Shown: positions 7,928 to 15,914 of the stretch, piece after piece
Layout: every line of letters begins with the position of its first letter
Position numbering within the stretch: the stretch's first letter is position 1
DNA from: Paenibacillus sp. FSL H3-0469
Lineage (GTDB): Bacteria; Bacillota; Bacilli; Paenibacillales; Paenibacillaceae
NCBI RefSeq assembly: GCF_038051945.1
Contig: NZ_CP150302.1
Location: 1,364,001 to 1,428,000, forward strand
DNA: 64,000 bases
Direction: 5' to 3'
Translations under genes and position numbers: made by a program
The notes under the pieces: generated by a model
Told to the model about the DNA's origin: nothing
What the model saw: only the letters and a program-made list of their open reading frames with translations
The model's database searches: none

Positions 7928-10171
7928 CTACTCGCCCTGCTTCAGCTTCCGGTAAGCACCAGGCGTAACCTGCTCCTTCTTGCGGAAGGACCGGATGAAA
8001 TTCTGCGGATTATGATACTGCAGCCGCTTCGCAATCTCCTTGATCGTCATATCCGTCTCCGTCAGCCACCGTTTGGCCATCTCCAGGCGGTAGTTCATGA
8101 GGTATTCGCTGAAGGCCGTGCCGTACTCTTTTTTGAAGATGCTGCTTAGATAATTCGGATTGTAATGCAGCCGCTCGCCGATCCCCTCCAGTGTAAGCTC
8201 ACGGTCATATTCCGCGTGCACTATATCGGTGATCTTATCCGAGAGACAGCGGAACTGCTGGCTGGTCTTGTCCTTCATACTGTACATCATGGGGTAAATA
8301 ACCTCCTGCACCAGCATCCGCTCCATCTCTTCGGGATTACGGATGTCCAGCAGGCGGTGATACAGCTTATTGTTATCCTGGGTCAACAGGACGCTAACTC
8401 CCAGATGCTGCTCCAGCTGAATCAGATTATTCACGAGCCGCACCAGCATAACCTCGAATTTCAGGGTACTTTTGTTCTTGCCCATCAGCTCCGCCAGGAA
8501 CGGATAGAGCGCAGCGGTGACTTGCTCCTTGTCCCCCAGCCGAATGGCGTTGAACAATTGCGTCTCCAGCTCTGCCGGATAATGCAGCGACACCGGGCCG
8601 GAGACAACCATGGATATATCCTCATAGAAAATGATCGATTCCTTGCCCAGATTCAGCCGCTGATGCAGTGCCTGCTTGCTCATCTCCCCGGCTTCCTTAC
8701 TCTCTAACAGATTGCTGTAAAAGTTGCTGATGCCGATGCTGATCGACACCTTCAGATAATCGCGCACTGCCTTCAGCAGGGCTGCCGCATAATCCGTCAC
8801 TTCCTTGTTCATCGCGGCATCACTGTACCCGGCGAAGGTCAGGATCGTGGCTTGGGTATCATCGTTCAGGATAATTGGCAGCAGCCGGTGCCCAGCCGGG
8901 ATCAACTCCTCCACCATTTTATTAACGGCAAGCAGCAGAACATCCTTGTCCGAGGCCTCCCGGTCGCCCAGGCTGTCCAGCTGAATCAGCATCGCCGCAT
9001 AACGGTGCTGATCTGACAGGTTATACCCGAACCGGAGCAGACTCTGCTCCAGCTCCTCTGCCGAGACACGGCTGCGGAACAGATTCAGGATCAGCTGCGT
9101 CTCCAGCCGGGGCATTTCCGATTCGATCAGACTCTCAAGCGAAGCCTTCTCCGAGATAATCGTATCAATGGAATGCCGGATATATTCCAGCTCATTCCTG
9201 GAATTCACCTGCGGAATAACAGGCAGACTGCGCTTAAGCTGCTCTATCGGCTTGGTGAAATATTGGGAGATCATATAAGCCACCACCCAGATCAGGAGAA
9301 TCGACAGCAGTCCCATCGCGGAGATCCCGAACTTGGTCATCTCCAGGGAGCGGGTAATCTCCGTCTGATCCAGCACAGTCAGATAGATCCAGTTATTATA
9401 CGAGGACTTGGCATAGATAAGCTTCAGACTATCATGGCCGGAGATCTCCTGCTGGACCGTCCCCTTGTCCTCCATGGAATTAATGGTCCCGGCAAGCTGG
9501 CCGAATTGCTCCGGGGCTAGAAGCCCTTTGCCAGGATAGGATTCATACATCAGTTCACCATGCTTGTTCAGAATGTAGACATAGGCATCCTCCCCGCTGT
9601 TTATCGTGGCATTCAGGGTATGTAATGAAATGTCGGATAAGGCAATCGCCTGCTTTTTACTGGAGAACACCGGCAGTGTATTCACGAACCGGATGCCCTT
9701 GTCCGTCTTCATCCAGAAGAGGCTCTGCTCCTGATTCTCAATATACTGCTCCCGGAGCTGCTGAACGTCCCCGGCACTGAGATTGCTGAGCTTCTCATTC
9801 AGGATCTGCCAGTTCTGCACCAGACTGATCAGCGAATATTCCGTCCCTTCAGCCGCCATGGAGGCGATATAATTCAGCTGCGAGTTCACATTCCGGTAGG
9901 CGATGAAGTCCTGCTCGGTAATCGGATGCGTCACAACCTCCTGAAAAGAGCTGGTGGTGCTGTAGGTGTTGAACGCGTATTCTATCGTTTGGATCTTATG
10001 CTCCAGATTGTTCTTGATCTGCTCGATATAGCTCTGCTTGCTGCTGGAGAACCGCTCGACCACAGAATCGATGGTACTGATGTAGATATAGCTTCCGAAG
10101 CCGACCACCAGTCCCACGCCCAGAATTAAGATAGGAATAAAGATGCCGTAGAACATTCTTCCTTTGCTCAT
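7928..10171 (-). CDS. Membrane sensor/AraC-family transcriptional regulator (YesS-like)
   Basis: 747 residues. A membrane segment lies at about 8-30, then an extracytoplasmic Cache-like sensor region to about 280, a second membrane segment (about 283-303), a cytoplasmic linker, and a C-terminal double helix-turn-helix AraC domain in the last 100 residues (LTLEGIGERLHYNPNYLSSIF ... IKEIAKRLQYHNPQNFIRSF). Such proteins sense sugars outside the cell and switch on the adjacent transporter. Its convergent position beside the permease at 6902 supports control of this pectin-oligosaccharide locus (inference). The start is well placed after AAAGGGGAAAC. Confidence 0.9.
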   Translation of the reverse strand: MSKGRMFYGIFIPILILGVGLVVGFGSYIYISTIDSVVERFSSSKQSYIEQIKNNLEHKIQTIEYAFNTYSTTSSFQEVVTHPITEQDFIAYRNVNSQLNYIASMAAEGTEYSLISLVQNWQILNEKLSNLSAGDVQQLREQYIENQEQSLFWMKTDKGIRFVNTLPVFSSKKQAIALSDISLHTLNATINSGEDAYVYILNKHGELMYESYPGKGLLAPEQFGQLAGTINSMEDKGTVQQEISGHDSLKLIYAKSSYNNWIYLTVLDQTEITRSLEMTKFGISAMGLLSILLIWVVAYMISQYFTKPIEQLKRSLPVIPQVNSRNELEYIRHSIDTIISEKASLESLIESEMPRLETQLILNLFRSRVSAEELEQSLLRFGYNLSDQHRYAAMLIQLDSLGDREASDKDVLLLAVNKMVEELIPAGHRLLPIILNDDTQATILTFAGYSDAAMNKEVTDYAAALLKAVRDYLKVSISIGISNFYSNLLESKEAGEMSKQALHQRLNLGKESIIFYEDISMVVSGPVSLHYPAELETQLFNAIRLGDKEQVTAALYPFLAELMGKNKSTLKFEVMLVRLVNNLIQLEQHLGVSVLLTQDNNKLYHRLLDIRNPEEMERMLVQEVIYPMMYSMKDKTSQQFRCLSDKITDIVHAEYDRELTLEGIGERLHYNPNYLSSIFKKEYGTAFSEYLMNYRLEMAKRWLTETDMTIKEIAKRLQYHNPQNFIRSFRKKEQVTPGAYRKLKQGE

Positions 10172-10291
10172 TGTGTTTCCCCTTTGATTTGATAGACTCC
10201 ATTAAATTATAGCGCTTTCATGAATGCGGTTCCATGATTATTTTCACGTGTGCAATTTGCAGACCGCCCGGTGAATACCGTCCGCGCAGCT

Positions 10292-10323
10292 AAAAAACCG
10301 GACCAGCGATAGGCTGATCCGGT
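10292..10323 (-). terminator. Terminator of the 10354-10722 gene
   Basis: On the minus strand, ACCGGATCAGCC and GCTGGTCCGGT form an imperfect stem that ends in a run of six T residues. Confidence 0.85.
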
Positions 10324-10353
10324 CTGTTCACATCCTGGGGCTATGAGCCTTGC

Positions 10354-10722
10354 TTAGAGCAACGAAATCGTCAGCAGCTCGAACAAGACCAGCGGCATAA
10401 TCACATTGCTGTTCACCGTTCCGGGATAAGGGTAGCCCGGGCCCGGATATCCCGGACCTGGATAAGGCTTGTAATACGGATTGTAATATCCGCGGCCCAT
10501 ATCTGTGGCTATGGTAACAACCAGGTACATATTCTTACTGTCCATACCGGCAAGCGTGCCCTCATGCATCTGACCGTCAAGGGTCTGCACCTGCACTTTG
10601 TGATTCAGATACGGCTTACAGGACTGGTGAAGTGAATCGCGGACCCCGTTCAGATGCTGGACCACCGCCGGGTCTGCCTGATAGATCACCGGTGTTTGCG
10701 TGCCGGAAGAAGTTGTCGACAT
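10354..10722 (-). CDS. Hypothetical protein with Pro/Gly/Tyr-rich segment
   Basis: 122 residues starting at MSTTSSG; GGAGGT lies 9 nt before ATG 10722. A further in-frame ATG upstream lacks such a site. Residues about 25-75 look like a small beta-barrel (VQVQTLDGQMHEGTLAGMDSKNMYLVV), reminiscent of an LSM/Sm fold. A Pro-Gly-Tyr repeat (YPGPGYPGPGYPYPG) and a hydrophobic tail follow. Similar small proteins occur in spore-forming Firmicutes and might be spore-surface associated, but nothing in the sequence proves this. Monocistronic with its own terminator. Confidence 0.75.
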   Translation of the reverse strand: MSTTSSGTQTPVIYQADPAVVQHLNGVRDSLHQSCKPYLNHKVQVQTLDGQMHEGTLAGMDSKNMYLVVTIATDMGRGYYNPYYKPYPGPGYPGPGYPYPGTVNSNVIMPLVLFELLTISLL

Positions 10723-10832
10723 AGGTGTATGACCTCCGTGTAATTGGATTTGCTTCATACTATGCACCTGCCCAGCCCAGTGTGCCTAGCCTGCTCCCCG
10801 GCGTACCTTCGATCCGCATACGCAGACCAAAC

Positions 10833-10863
10833 AGCCGTATACCGGAAAGTCCGGTATACGGCT
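10833..10863 (-). terminator. Hairpin downstream of the DegV gene
   Basis: Perfect 13-bp stem AGCCGTATACCGG / CCGGTATACGGCT with a 5-nt loop. Only a weak T-rich run (TGTTTGG) follows on the minus strand, so termination is likely but less certain. Confidence 0.6.
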
Positions 10864-10903
10864 TAGTGATCACTACTATACAAGTGCTGTGCGTTCAGAA
10901 CAC

Positions 10904-11743
10904 TTAAAAAGCCACGCCGATCCCGCCCTGACCGGCATAGGTTCCCATCACGGGTCCCATCGTGGACAGAAGAACCTCCTTGAAGGGGTGCTTCTCCAGA
11001 ATACGCCGCTTGATCTCCAGTGCCAGCGTCTCACAATTGCTGTGAACAATCGCGATTACCGCCTGCTCATAATCATGCTGCTTCTGGTCCAGCTTGGCCA
11101 GCAGATGAGTCAGCGCCTTGGGCAGTCCGCGCGTCTTCTCGACCACTTCAACAATACCCTCGTCGCTGATCTTCAGCAGCAGCTTAATGTTCAGTACGGA
11201 AGCCACCGCACCGGAGATCCGGCTCAGCCGTCCGCCCTTAATCACATTCTCCAGGGTATCCAGCGTGAAGTACGCAGTCGTCTCTTCGACCTTCTTCAGC
11301 ACTCTGTCCTTCAGTTCAGCCAGACTTGCTGCGGTAAGTGACCACTTGGCCGCCATGGCGACAATCAGGGTCAAGCCCCCGGAGAACAGCTTGGAATCTA
11401 TAATTTCAATTGCATTCGGATGTCCTTCTTCCTCGTACATCTCCTTGGCAATCATTGCTGTCTGATAAGTACTGCTAATATTAGAGGACATGCAGATGAC
11501 CAGAATGTCAGTGCCTGCTTCCACTTGCTTGAAGCTGTCCAGGAAGGTCTGCGGACTCGGGCTTGCAGTCGTAGGCAAATCCTTCGATTCATGCATTTTG
11601 TCATAGAAATCCTTGGCATTCATTTCATCCGGCATCAGCTCATGGCCGAAATGGACCGGCAAATGAACAATGGAGATGTCATACTGCTTCGTGTATTCAG
11701 GGGGTAGGTCCGAACCGCTATCCGTTATTATCTTGATGGGCAT
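10904..11743 (-). CDS. DegV family fatty-acid-binding protein
   Basis: 279-residue soluble protein of the DegV family, whose members bind a fatty acid and act as FakB-type partners of the fatty acid kinase FakA. The N-terminus MPIKIITDSGSDLPPEY is the family hallmark. Further family features are the SPSPQTF segment near residue 63 and ICMSSNISSTYQTA near residue 85. The C-terminus ends with the family-type GPVMGTYAGQGGIGVAF. AGGAGAG precedes the ATG. It is monocistronic with no FakA gene nearby. The family call is strong; the lipid ligand is not deducible. Confidence 0.93.
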   Translation of the reverse strand: MPIKIITDSGSDLPPEYTKQYDISIVHLPVHFGHELMPDEMNAKDFYDKMHESKDLPTTASPSPQTFLDSFKQVEAGTDILVICMSSNISSTYQTAMIAKEMYEEEGHPNAIEIIDSKLFSGGLTLIVAMAAKWSLTAASLAELKDRVLKKVEETTAYFTLDTLENVIKGGRLSRISGAVASVLNIKLLLKISDEGIVEVVEKTRGLPKALTHLLAKLDQKQHDYEQAVIAIVHSNCETLALEIKRRILEKHPFKEVLLSTMGPVMGTYAGQGGIGVAF

Positions 11744-11894
11744 CAGAATGCTCTCCTTTCAATTCTATACCATTATAGTTACCCTTTAAGGAAATCAATA
11801 GTACAATTTATAACTTGTCAAAAACAATGTTTTGTGCTAATTGTTACTTGTGATATGGTTTAAGCATAAGCGAACAGAAATGGAGTGTACCAGG

Positions 11895-12125
11895 ATGAGC
11901 AAGAACAGAGTATGGAACAGAGGCAAACATAATGGTGCCGGACTGTCCAAAAAAGCCCCGGCTGCCGTGGAATCTGAGGTTGGTGCCGAGACCGCAGCGC
12001 CAGAGGACCACAGCGCCGAGGTGATAAACGAGCGGATTGATACGGTCAAGCCGATGAACCGCAGCAACTGGGTCACCCGGCCCGCCCGCGTGAAGCCGCA
12101 GAACCCGGAGCGTAATAAGAAGTAA
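11895..12125 (+). CDS. Small basic hypothetical protein
   Basis: 76 residues from MSKNRVWNRGKHNG to PQNPERNKK. It is basic at both ends with an acidic, Ala/Glu-rich middle, and no membrane segment or known motif is seen. The ribosome binding site is weak (GTACCAGG just before the ATG), and an alternative in-frame ATG lies at 11880. Long open frames also run on the opposite strand, so coding is probable but not certain. A clear hairpin follows at 12197. Confidence 0.45.
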   Translation: MSKNRVWNRGKHNGAGLSKKAPAAVESEVGAETAAPEDHSAEVINERIDTVKPMNRSNWVTRPARVKPQNPERNKK

Positions 12126-12196
12126 GTTAACCGCTGACATGCTATATTCCCCCGCCAAGCAGGCTTCCCGCAACCCGTGTTATTTATGGCAGACAC

Positions 12197-12236
12197 AAAC
12201 GGCTACGCCGTCCTTATGAGGATGACGTAGCCGTTT
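12197..12236. terminator. Terminator hairpin
   Basis: AAACGGCTACG and CGTAGCCGTTT pair perfectly, with an inner GTCCT/AGGAT helix and T-rich flanks. It lies between the small basic gene and the convergent phosphotransferase gene. Confidence 0.82.
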
Positions 12237-12284
12237 CTGCTTGCGAGGGCAGGTGCCCGGGAGAGTATCCGGCCGGGTATCCCG

Positions 12285-13154
12285 CTACAGGGATTCAGAC
12301 AGACTATCCGGCATATACCGGTTGTCCCGTATTAGCGCCCGGATCTCCTTCAGCGTATTCCGCTGAACCGGGACACCCGTTGTCCGGTGCAGCTGAAGCC
12401 AGCGCAGGGCAGCCAGTGCCTCGAACAGCTCCAGCTCTGCCGGGCTATAACTGCTTGTGGCAGCAAAGGCTGACCGGTAGACACTGGCATTCCGCTCCGA
12501 CAAATACACTCTAAAGAGCAGAATAGACCACGCAATATCATACCTCGGATCGCCAAGCTGGACATTGGTCCAATCGATGATAGTGAATGTCCCCGAAGCC
12601 TCCAGAATATTGCCCAGATGATAATCACCATGAATAAGCTGGTGAGAGGTCAGCTTGGCCTGCTCCGCCAGTTCCTGCGCCAGAGTTCGGATCTCCGGCT
12701 GCTCCGCCCAGACAGGGAAGAAGTAATCTGCGAAATCATATGCAGGAACCTTCAAGCTGCTGGAAGAATCGATCTCCATCTTATGTACATTAAGCAGATT
12801 GGCTGCTATCGCTGTAAGGCTATCCACATTTACCTTCTTAACAGGTATACCATCGAAGCTGGTTAACAGCACTTGATGACCCTCAGCATCTAGACCCCAG
12901 GCGTAAGGCCGTGAGACCGCGCAGCCCTGCCGGAACAGCTGCTCCAGCACTTGATACTGGATCGAGACGTCCGGCCTGGACTCGCGGTTCCAGATTTTCA
13001 GCACAAGCTTCGTACCCGGCAATGTAATTCTATGTACTTCAGCTTCCAACCCGCCCTTCATCGGGGTTACGGCCGCCTCCTCCAGCCTTGCTATTAGGCC
13101 TTCACTATCTGCGCCCTGCTCTTGCCAGCGGATACTGCTCAGAACATTGTTCAT
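12285..13154 (-). CDS. Phosphotransferase of the aminoglycoside/choline kinase (APH) family
   Basis: 289 residues with the protein-kinase-like APH fold. The catalytic loop reads HGDYHLGNIL near residue 190, and the metal-binding IIDWTNVQLGDPRYD follows about 15 residues later. Start ATG 13154 (MNNVLSSIRW) follows AAAGGGGAT by about 10 nt; the open frame extends upstream, but that part overlaps the divergent hydrolase gene. It probably phosphorylates a small hydroxylated metabolite or antibiotic. The substrate cannot be told from sequence, and no resistance role should be assumed. Confidence 0.88.
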   Translation of the reverse strand: MNNVLSSIRWQEQGADSEGLIARLEEAAVTPMKGGLEAEVHRITLPGTKLVLKIWNRESRPDVSIQYQVLEQLFRQGCAVSRPYAWGLDAEGHQVLLTSFDGIPVKKVNVDSLTAIAANLLNVHKMEIDSSSSLKVPAYDFADYFFPVWAEQPEIRTLAQELAEQAKLTSHQLIHGDYHLGNILEASGTFTIIDWTNVQLGDPRYDIAWSILLFRVYLSERNASVYRSAFAATSSYSPAELELFEALAALRWLQLHRTTGVPVQRNTLKEIRALIRDNRYMPDSLSESL

Positions 13155-13271
13155 AATGATGTAATCCCCTTTCGTATAGATGACCGGCCTAAGCCCGTCT
13201 TCTAGGCACTTTCCCCAACATGCTGAATACAATGAGGCAAACAGACAACTCCAGTAAATGAGGGAAGCGAA

Positions 13272-14081
13272 ATGGAACATTGGATTAGAGTAGAGCCGAA
13301 CGTGAAGATCTATGTCAATGATATCAATCCACGAGGCAGTAAAACCATCCTGTTCATTCACGGCTGGCCTGCCAACCACCAGATGTTCGAGTATCAATAC
13401 AACCAGCTGGTACCTCAAGGGTATCGCTGTATTGGTCTTGACATGAGGGGCTTCGGCAAATCAGATAAACCGCTGGGCCGTTACGATTACAACCGTCTCG
13501 CTGATGATATCCGCTGCGTAATCGGCGCCTTAGGGCTGAGCAATATTACGCTGGGCGGGCATTCTACCGGCGGGGCTGTAGCGATCCGGTATATGGCAAG
13601 GCATAAGGGATACGGGGTTTCCAAGCTGGCCCTATTCGCTTCGGCAGCCCCCAGTCTGATTCAGCGGCCGGGCTTCCCTTACGGCACAACCAGAGAAGTT
13701 ATAGAGCAGATTATTAAGTCAACTTATGAGGACCGGCCAAAGATGCTGCAGGATTTCGGCAATATTTTCTTCTATCACCAAGTCTCTCCGGCGTTCTCGG
13801 ACTGGTTCTTCCTCTTAGGACTAGAGGCGGCTAGCTGGTCCACTATCGCTGTCTCTGAGGCTTGGCTGCAAGAAGAGCTGTTCCTGGATCTCCCTCAAAT
13901 TCATGTACCTACGCTGATTCTTCACGGCATCCATGATCAGGTCTGCTTATACCCGCTCGCGGAAGCGCAGCACCAAGGGATCAGGAATTCAGTACTTATT
14001 CCGTTTGAGAACAGCGGACACGGATTATTCTATGACGAACGGGAGCGGTTCAACCGGGAGCTGTCGCGGTTCGCCCAGTAG
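13272..14081 (+). CDS. Alpha/beta hydrolase
   Basis: 269-residue alpha/beta hydrolase. The oxyanion HGWPANH lies near residue 30, the nucleophile elbow GHSTGG near residue 95, and the acid/base end is LHGIHDQV (about 216) and SGHGLFYDE (about 248). The pattern resembles the non-haem haloperoxidase/esterase branch. The gene runs divergently from the phosphotransferase with GGGAAGCG before the ATG. No signal peptide is present. The substrate is unknown. Confidence 0.9.
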   Translation: MEHWIRVEPNVKIYVNDINPRGSKTILFIHGWPANHQMFEYQYNQLVPQGYRCIGLDMRGFGKSDKPLGRYDYNRLADDIRCVIGALGLSNITLGGHSTGGAVAIRYMARHKGYGVSKLALFASAAPSLIQRPGFPYGTTREVIEQIIKSTYEDRPKMLQDFGNIFFYHQVSPAFSDWFFLLGLEAASWSTIAVSEAWLQEELFLDLPQIHVPTLILHGIHDQVCLYPLAEAQHQGIRNSVLIPFENSGHGLFYDERERFNRELSRFAQ

Positions 14082-14102
14082 ATTATACGCATAACCTAAA
14101 CT

Positions 14103-14144
14103 GGACTGCTCCAAAAGCCATGACATAGCGATTTGGGGCAGCCC
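14103..14144. terminator. Hairpin between convergent genes
   Basis: GGACTGCTCCAAA pairs with TTTGGGGCAGCCC (11 of 13 positions). It lies between the hydrolase stop (14081) and the end of the UPF0173 gene (14187). There is no strong T tract, so it is a probable rather than proven terminator. Confidence 0.5.
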
Positions 14145-14186
14145 TGTGGTTAATGCAGAAATTATACGGCGGCTAGAGGTCGAACG

Positions 14187-14873
14187 CTACAGCTCCAGCG
14201 TCTCTCCATAGCCAAGCACCGTGCCGCGGATTCCCGCCTCTTCCAGCGCCTGAACGAAGGCCCCCGCATCCTGCCGGATCGGCGGGAAGGTATTGTAATG
14301 TACCGGGAGCACATGACTGGCTCCCAGCCACTTCGCCGCGATGAGGGCATGCTCCGGCCCCATGGTGAAATGTCCCCCGATGGGCAGGATCGCGAGATCA
14401 ATGTCATACAGCTCCCCGAACATTTTCAAGTCGCCGAACAGCCCTGTATCCCCTGCATGCAGTACCGTGTGTCCGTCCGCCTCAATAATGAAGCCCGCCG
14501 GTGTGCCGCCATAGATACTCTGTCCGTCTTCGAGGGTGATGCTTGAGGTATGGAAGGCATGGATCATCGTCGCCTTGGCGAAGCCCAGATCTACCGTCCC
14601 CCCGATGTTCATGCCAATCGTCTGTGCGCCTTGGGATTCAAGGTAACCCGCCAGCTCCACAATCGCTACTATCGGCACATCATTGCGCTTAGCAATCGGT
14701 GCGGCATCCAGCATATGGTCCATATGGGCATGCGTCAGCAGCACCGCATCGGTCTTAATCTCCTCTACAGTCGTTACCGCCGCCGGATTACCGCTAATGA
14801 ACGGGTCGACGATCAGCGATTTGCCGTTGACCTCAATTTGAACACAGGAATGGCCGTGGTAGGTAATTTTCAT
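14187..14873 (-). CDS. UPF0173 metal-dependent hydrolase (YtkL-like)
   Basis: 228-residue metallo-beta-lactamase-fold hydrolase of the UPF0173 family. It begins MKITYHGHSCVQIEV, carries the metal motif THAHMDH near residue 46, and ends with VLPVHYNTFPPI. HAGDTGLFGD near residue 145 supplies a further metal ligand. The gene starts at ATG 14873 after GAGAGGA; the open frame extends upstream but lacks a ribosome binding site. The reaction of the family is unknown, and the enzyme is cytoplasmic. Confidence 0.93.
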   Translation of the reverse strand: MKITYHGHSCVQIEVNGKSLIVDPFISGNPAAVTTVEEIKTDAVLLTHAHMDHMLDAAPIAKRNDVPIVAIVELAGYLESQGAQTIGMNIGGTVDLGFAKATMIHAFHTSSITLEDGQSIYGGTPAGFIIEADGHTVLHAGDTGLFGDLKMFGELYDIDLAILPIGGHFTMGPEHALIAAKWLGASHVLPVHYNTFPPIRQDAGAFVQALEEAGIRGTVLGYGETLEL

Positions 14874-15014
14874 AGAATTCCTCTCCTCTTCTTGATTAGA
14901 TTTCAATAGTCCTAAGGAATGCATCGTGCAAAAACCCAAGGTTTACGATACAATGACACCAAGTTGCTCTACATCCAAATCCAGCAGTGCGATTGACGAA
15001 TATAACATAAATAA

Positions 15015-15026
15015 TAACGTTCGTTA
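15015..15026. promoter_or_regulatory. Short palindrome upstream of the PaaX-like gene
   Basis: TAACG-TT-CGTTA is a perfect 5+2+5 inverted repeat about 50 nt before the likely start at 15078. It could be an autoregulatory operator, but a 12-bp palindrome alone is weak evidence. Confidence 0.3.
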
Positions 15027-15077
15027 GTTTTTATGATATATCTATTCCTGCCAGCTGTCAAGAGAGGTGTGAAGAAG

Positions 15078-15866
15078 TTGCTGTCCGTTGAGAAAACAAT
15101 GCTGTTTCTGTTATCTAAGGTGAAGCAGATGGGCGCCCAGCAGATTGTCGAGATCTATGAACAAAGGGGGTATACCTCCACCTATATCCGCAATGCCCTA
15201 TCCCGCTTGAAAAAAGAGGGCTATATCGCTTCCCCGGCACGCTCCTGGTATAACGTCACTGCCGAGGGCCTCGCCTATATTAAGGCGATTAACAGCAAGC
15301 CTGCCCGTTACCAGGAGCAGTGGGATCATACCTGGGATGTGGTGATGCTCGAGGTTCCCGAATCCGAACGCAAGAAGCGCGACCTGTTCCGCTCAGCACT
15401 CGGGCAGTTGGGTTACGGGCTTTTATATAACAGTGTGTACATCTCACCGTGGAACTATCAGGACGAGGTCGCAGCCCAGATCCAGAAGCTGGAGCTGGAT
15501 GGCAAGGTGTCCATCCTGCAAGGCCAATTCCAGGAAGGCACCATTACACCGCTCAAAGCGCAGGCCATCTGGCACCTGGACGACATCGAAGCCTTATACC
15601 GGAAGAAAGCAGTCTGGCTGAAGGAAGAATTCGCTCCGCGATTAGCGGATACCCTTCAGGCGGGGCAGCCGTTACAGCTGTTCCTGCTATATTTGCAAAT
15701 GGGAGAGGAGTTAAGCGGACTGTTCATGGCCGACCCCTATCTCCCGGATGAGCTGCTGCCGGACCATTGGCCGGGCAAACAGGTCCTCTCAGACATGAGA
15801 GAATACATGGTTAGAGCCGCTCAGGCGATACCTGCGGATTCGTTCTATGCTCCCTTCGTTCAATAA
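15078..15866 (+). CDS. PaaX-like winged-helix transcriptional regulator
   Basis: 262 residues if started at TTG 15078, which follows GAGAGGTG by 8 nt; an upstream ATG at 15033 lacks a ribosome binding site. An N-terminal winged helix (MGAQQIVEIYEQRGYTSTYIRNALSRL, then KKEGYI) precedes the PaaX central region (QWDHTWDVVMLEVPESERKKRDLFRSAL) and a C-terminal domain. PaaX proteins repress aromatic-acid catabolism genes by sensing an acyl-CoA, but no such genes are adjacent, so the target here is unknown. It is convergent with the YyaL-type pseudogene and separated from it by a terminator. Confidence 0.82.
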   Translation: MLSVEKTMLFLLSKVKQMGAQQIVEIYEQRGYTSTYIRNALSRLKKEGYIASPARSWYNVTAEGLAYIKAINSKPARYQEQWDHTWDVVMLEVPESERKKRDLFRSALGQLGYGLLYNSVYISPWNYQDEVAAQIQKLELDGKVSILQGQFQEGTITPLKAQAIWHLDDIEALYRKKAVWLKEEFAPRLADTLQAGQPLQLFLLYLQMGEELSGLFMADPYLPDELLPDHWPGKQVLSDMREYMVRAAQAIPADSFYAPFVQ

Positions 15867-15876
15867 GGTATGGCAA

Positions 15877-15903
15877 AGAGCAGCCCGGATTCAGGGCTGC
15901 TCT
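15877..15903. terminator. Bidirectional terminator
   Basis: Perfect 10-bp stem AGAGCAGCCC / GGGCTGCTCT with a 7-nt loop, between the convergent PaaX-like and YyaL-type genes. Confidence 0.85.
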
Positions 15904-15914
15904 TCGTATGTGAA

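Noticed and set aside
11837..12196. Two overlapping minus-strand frames opposite the small basic protein
   Set aside because: No ribosome binding site and unnatural composition; the plus-strand frame is more plausible.
12285..13154. Aminoglycoside resistance gene
   Set aside because: Only the APH fold is shown; the catalytic loop is shared by many metabolite kinases, so no resistance claim is justified.
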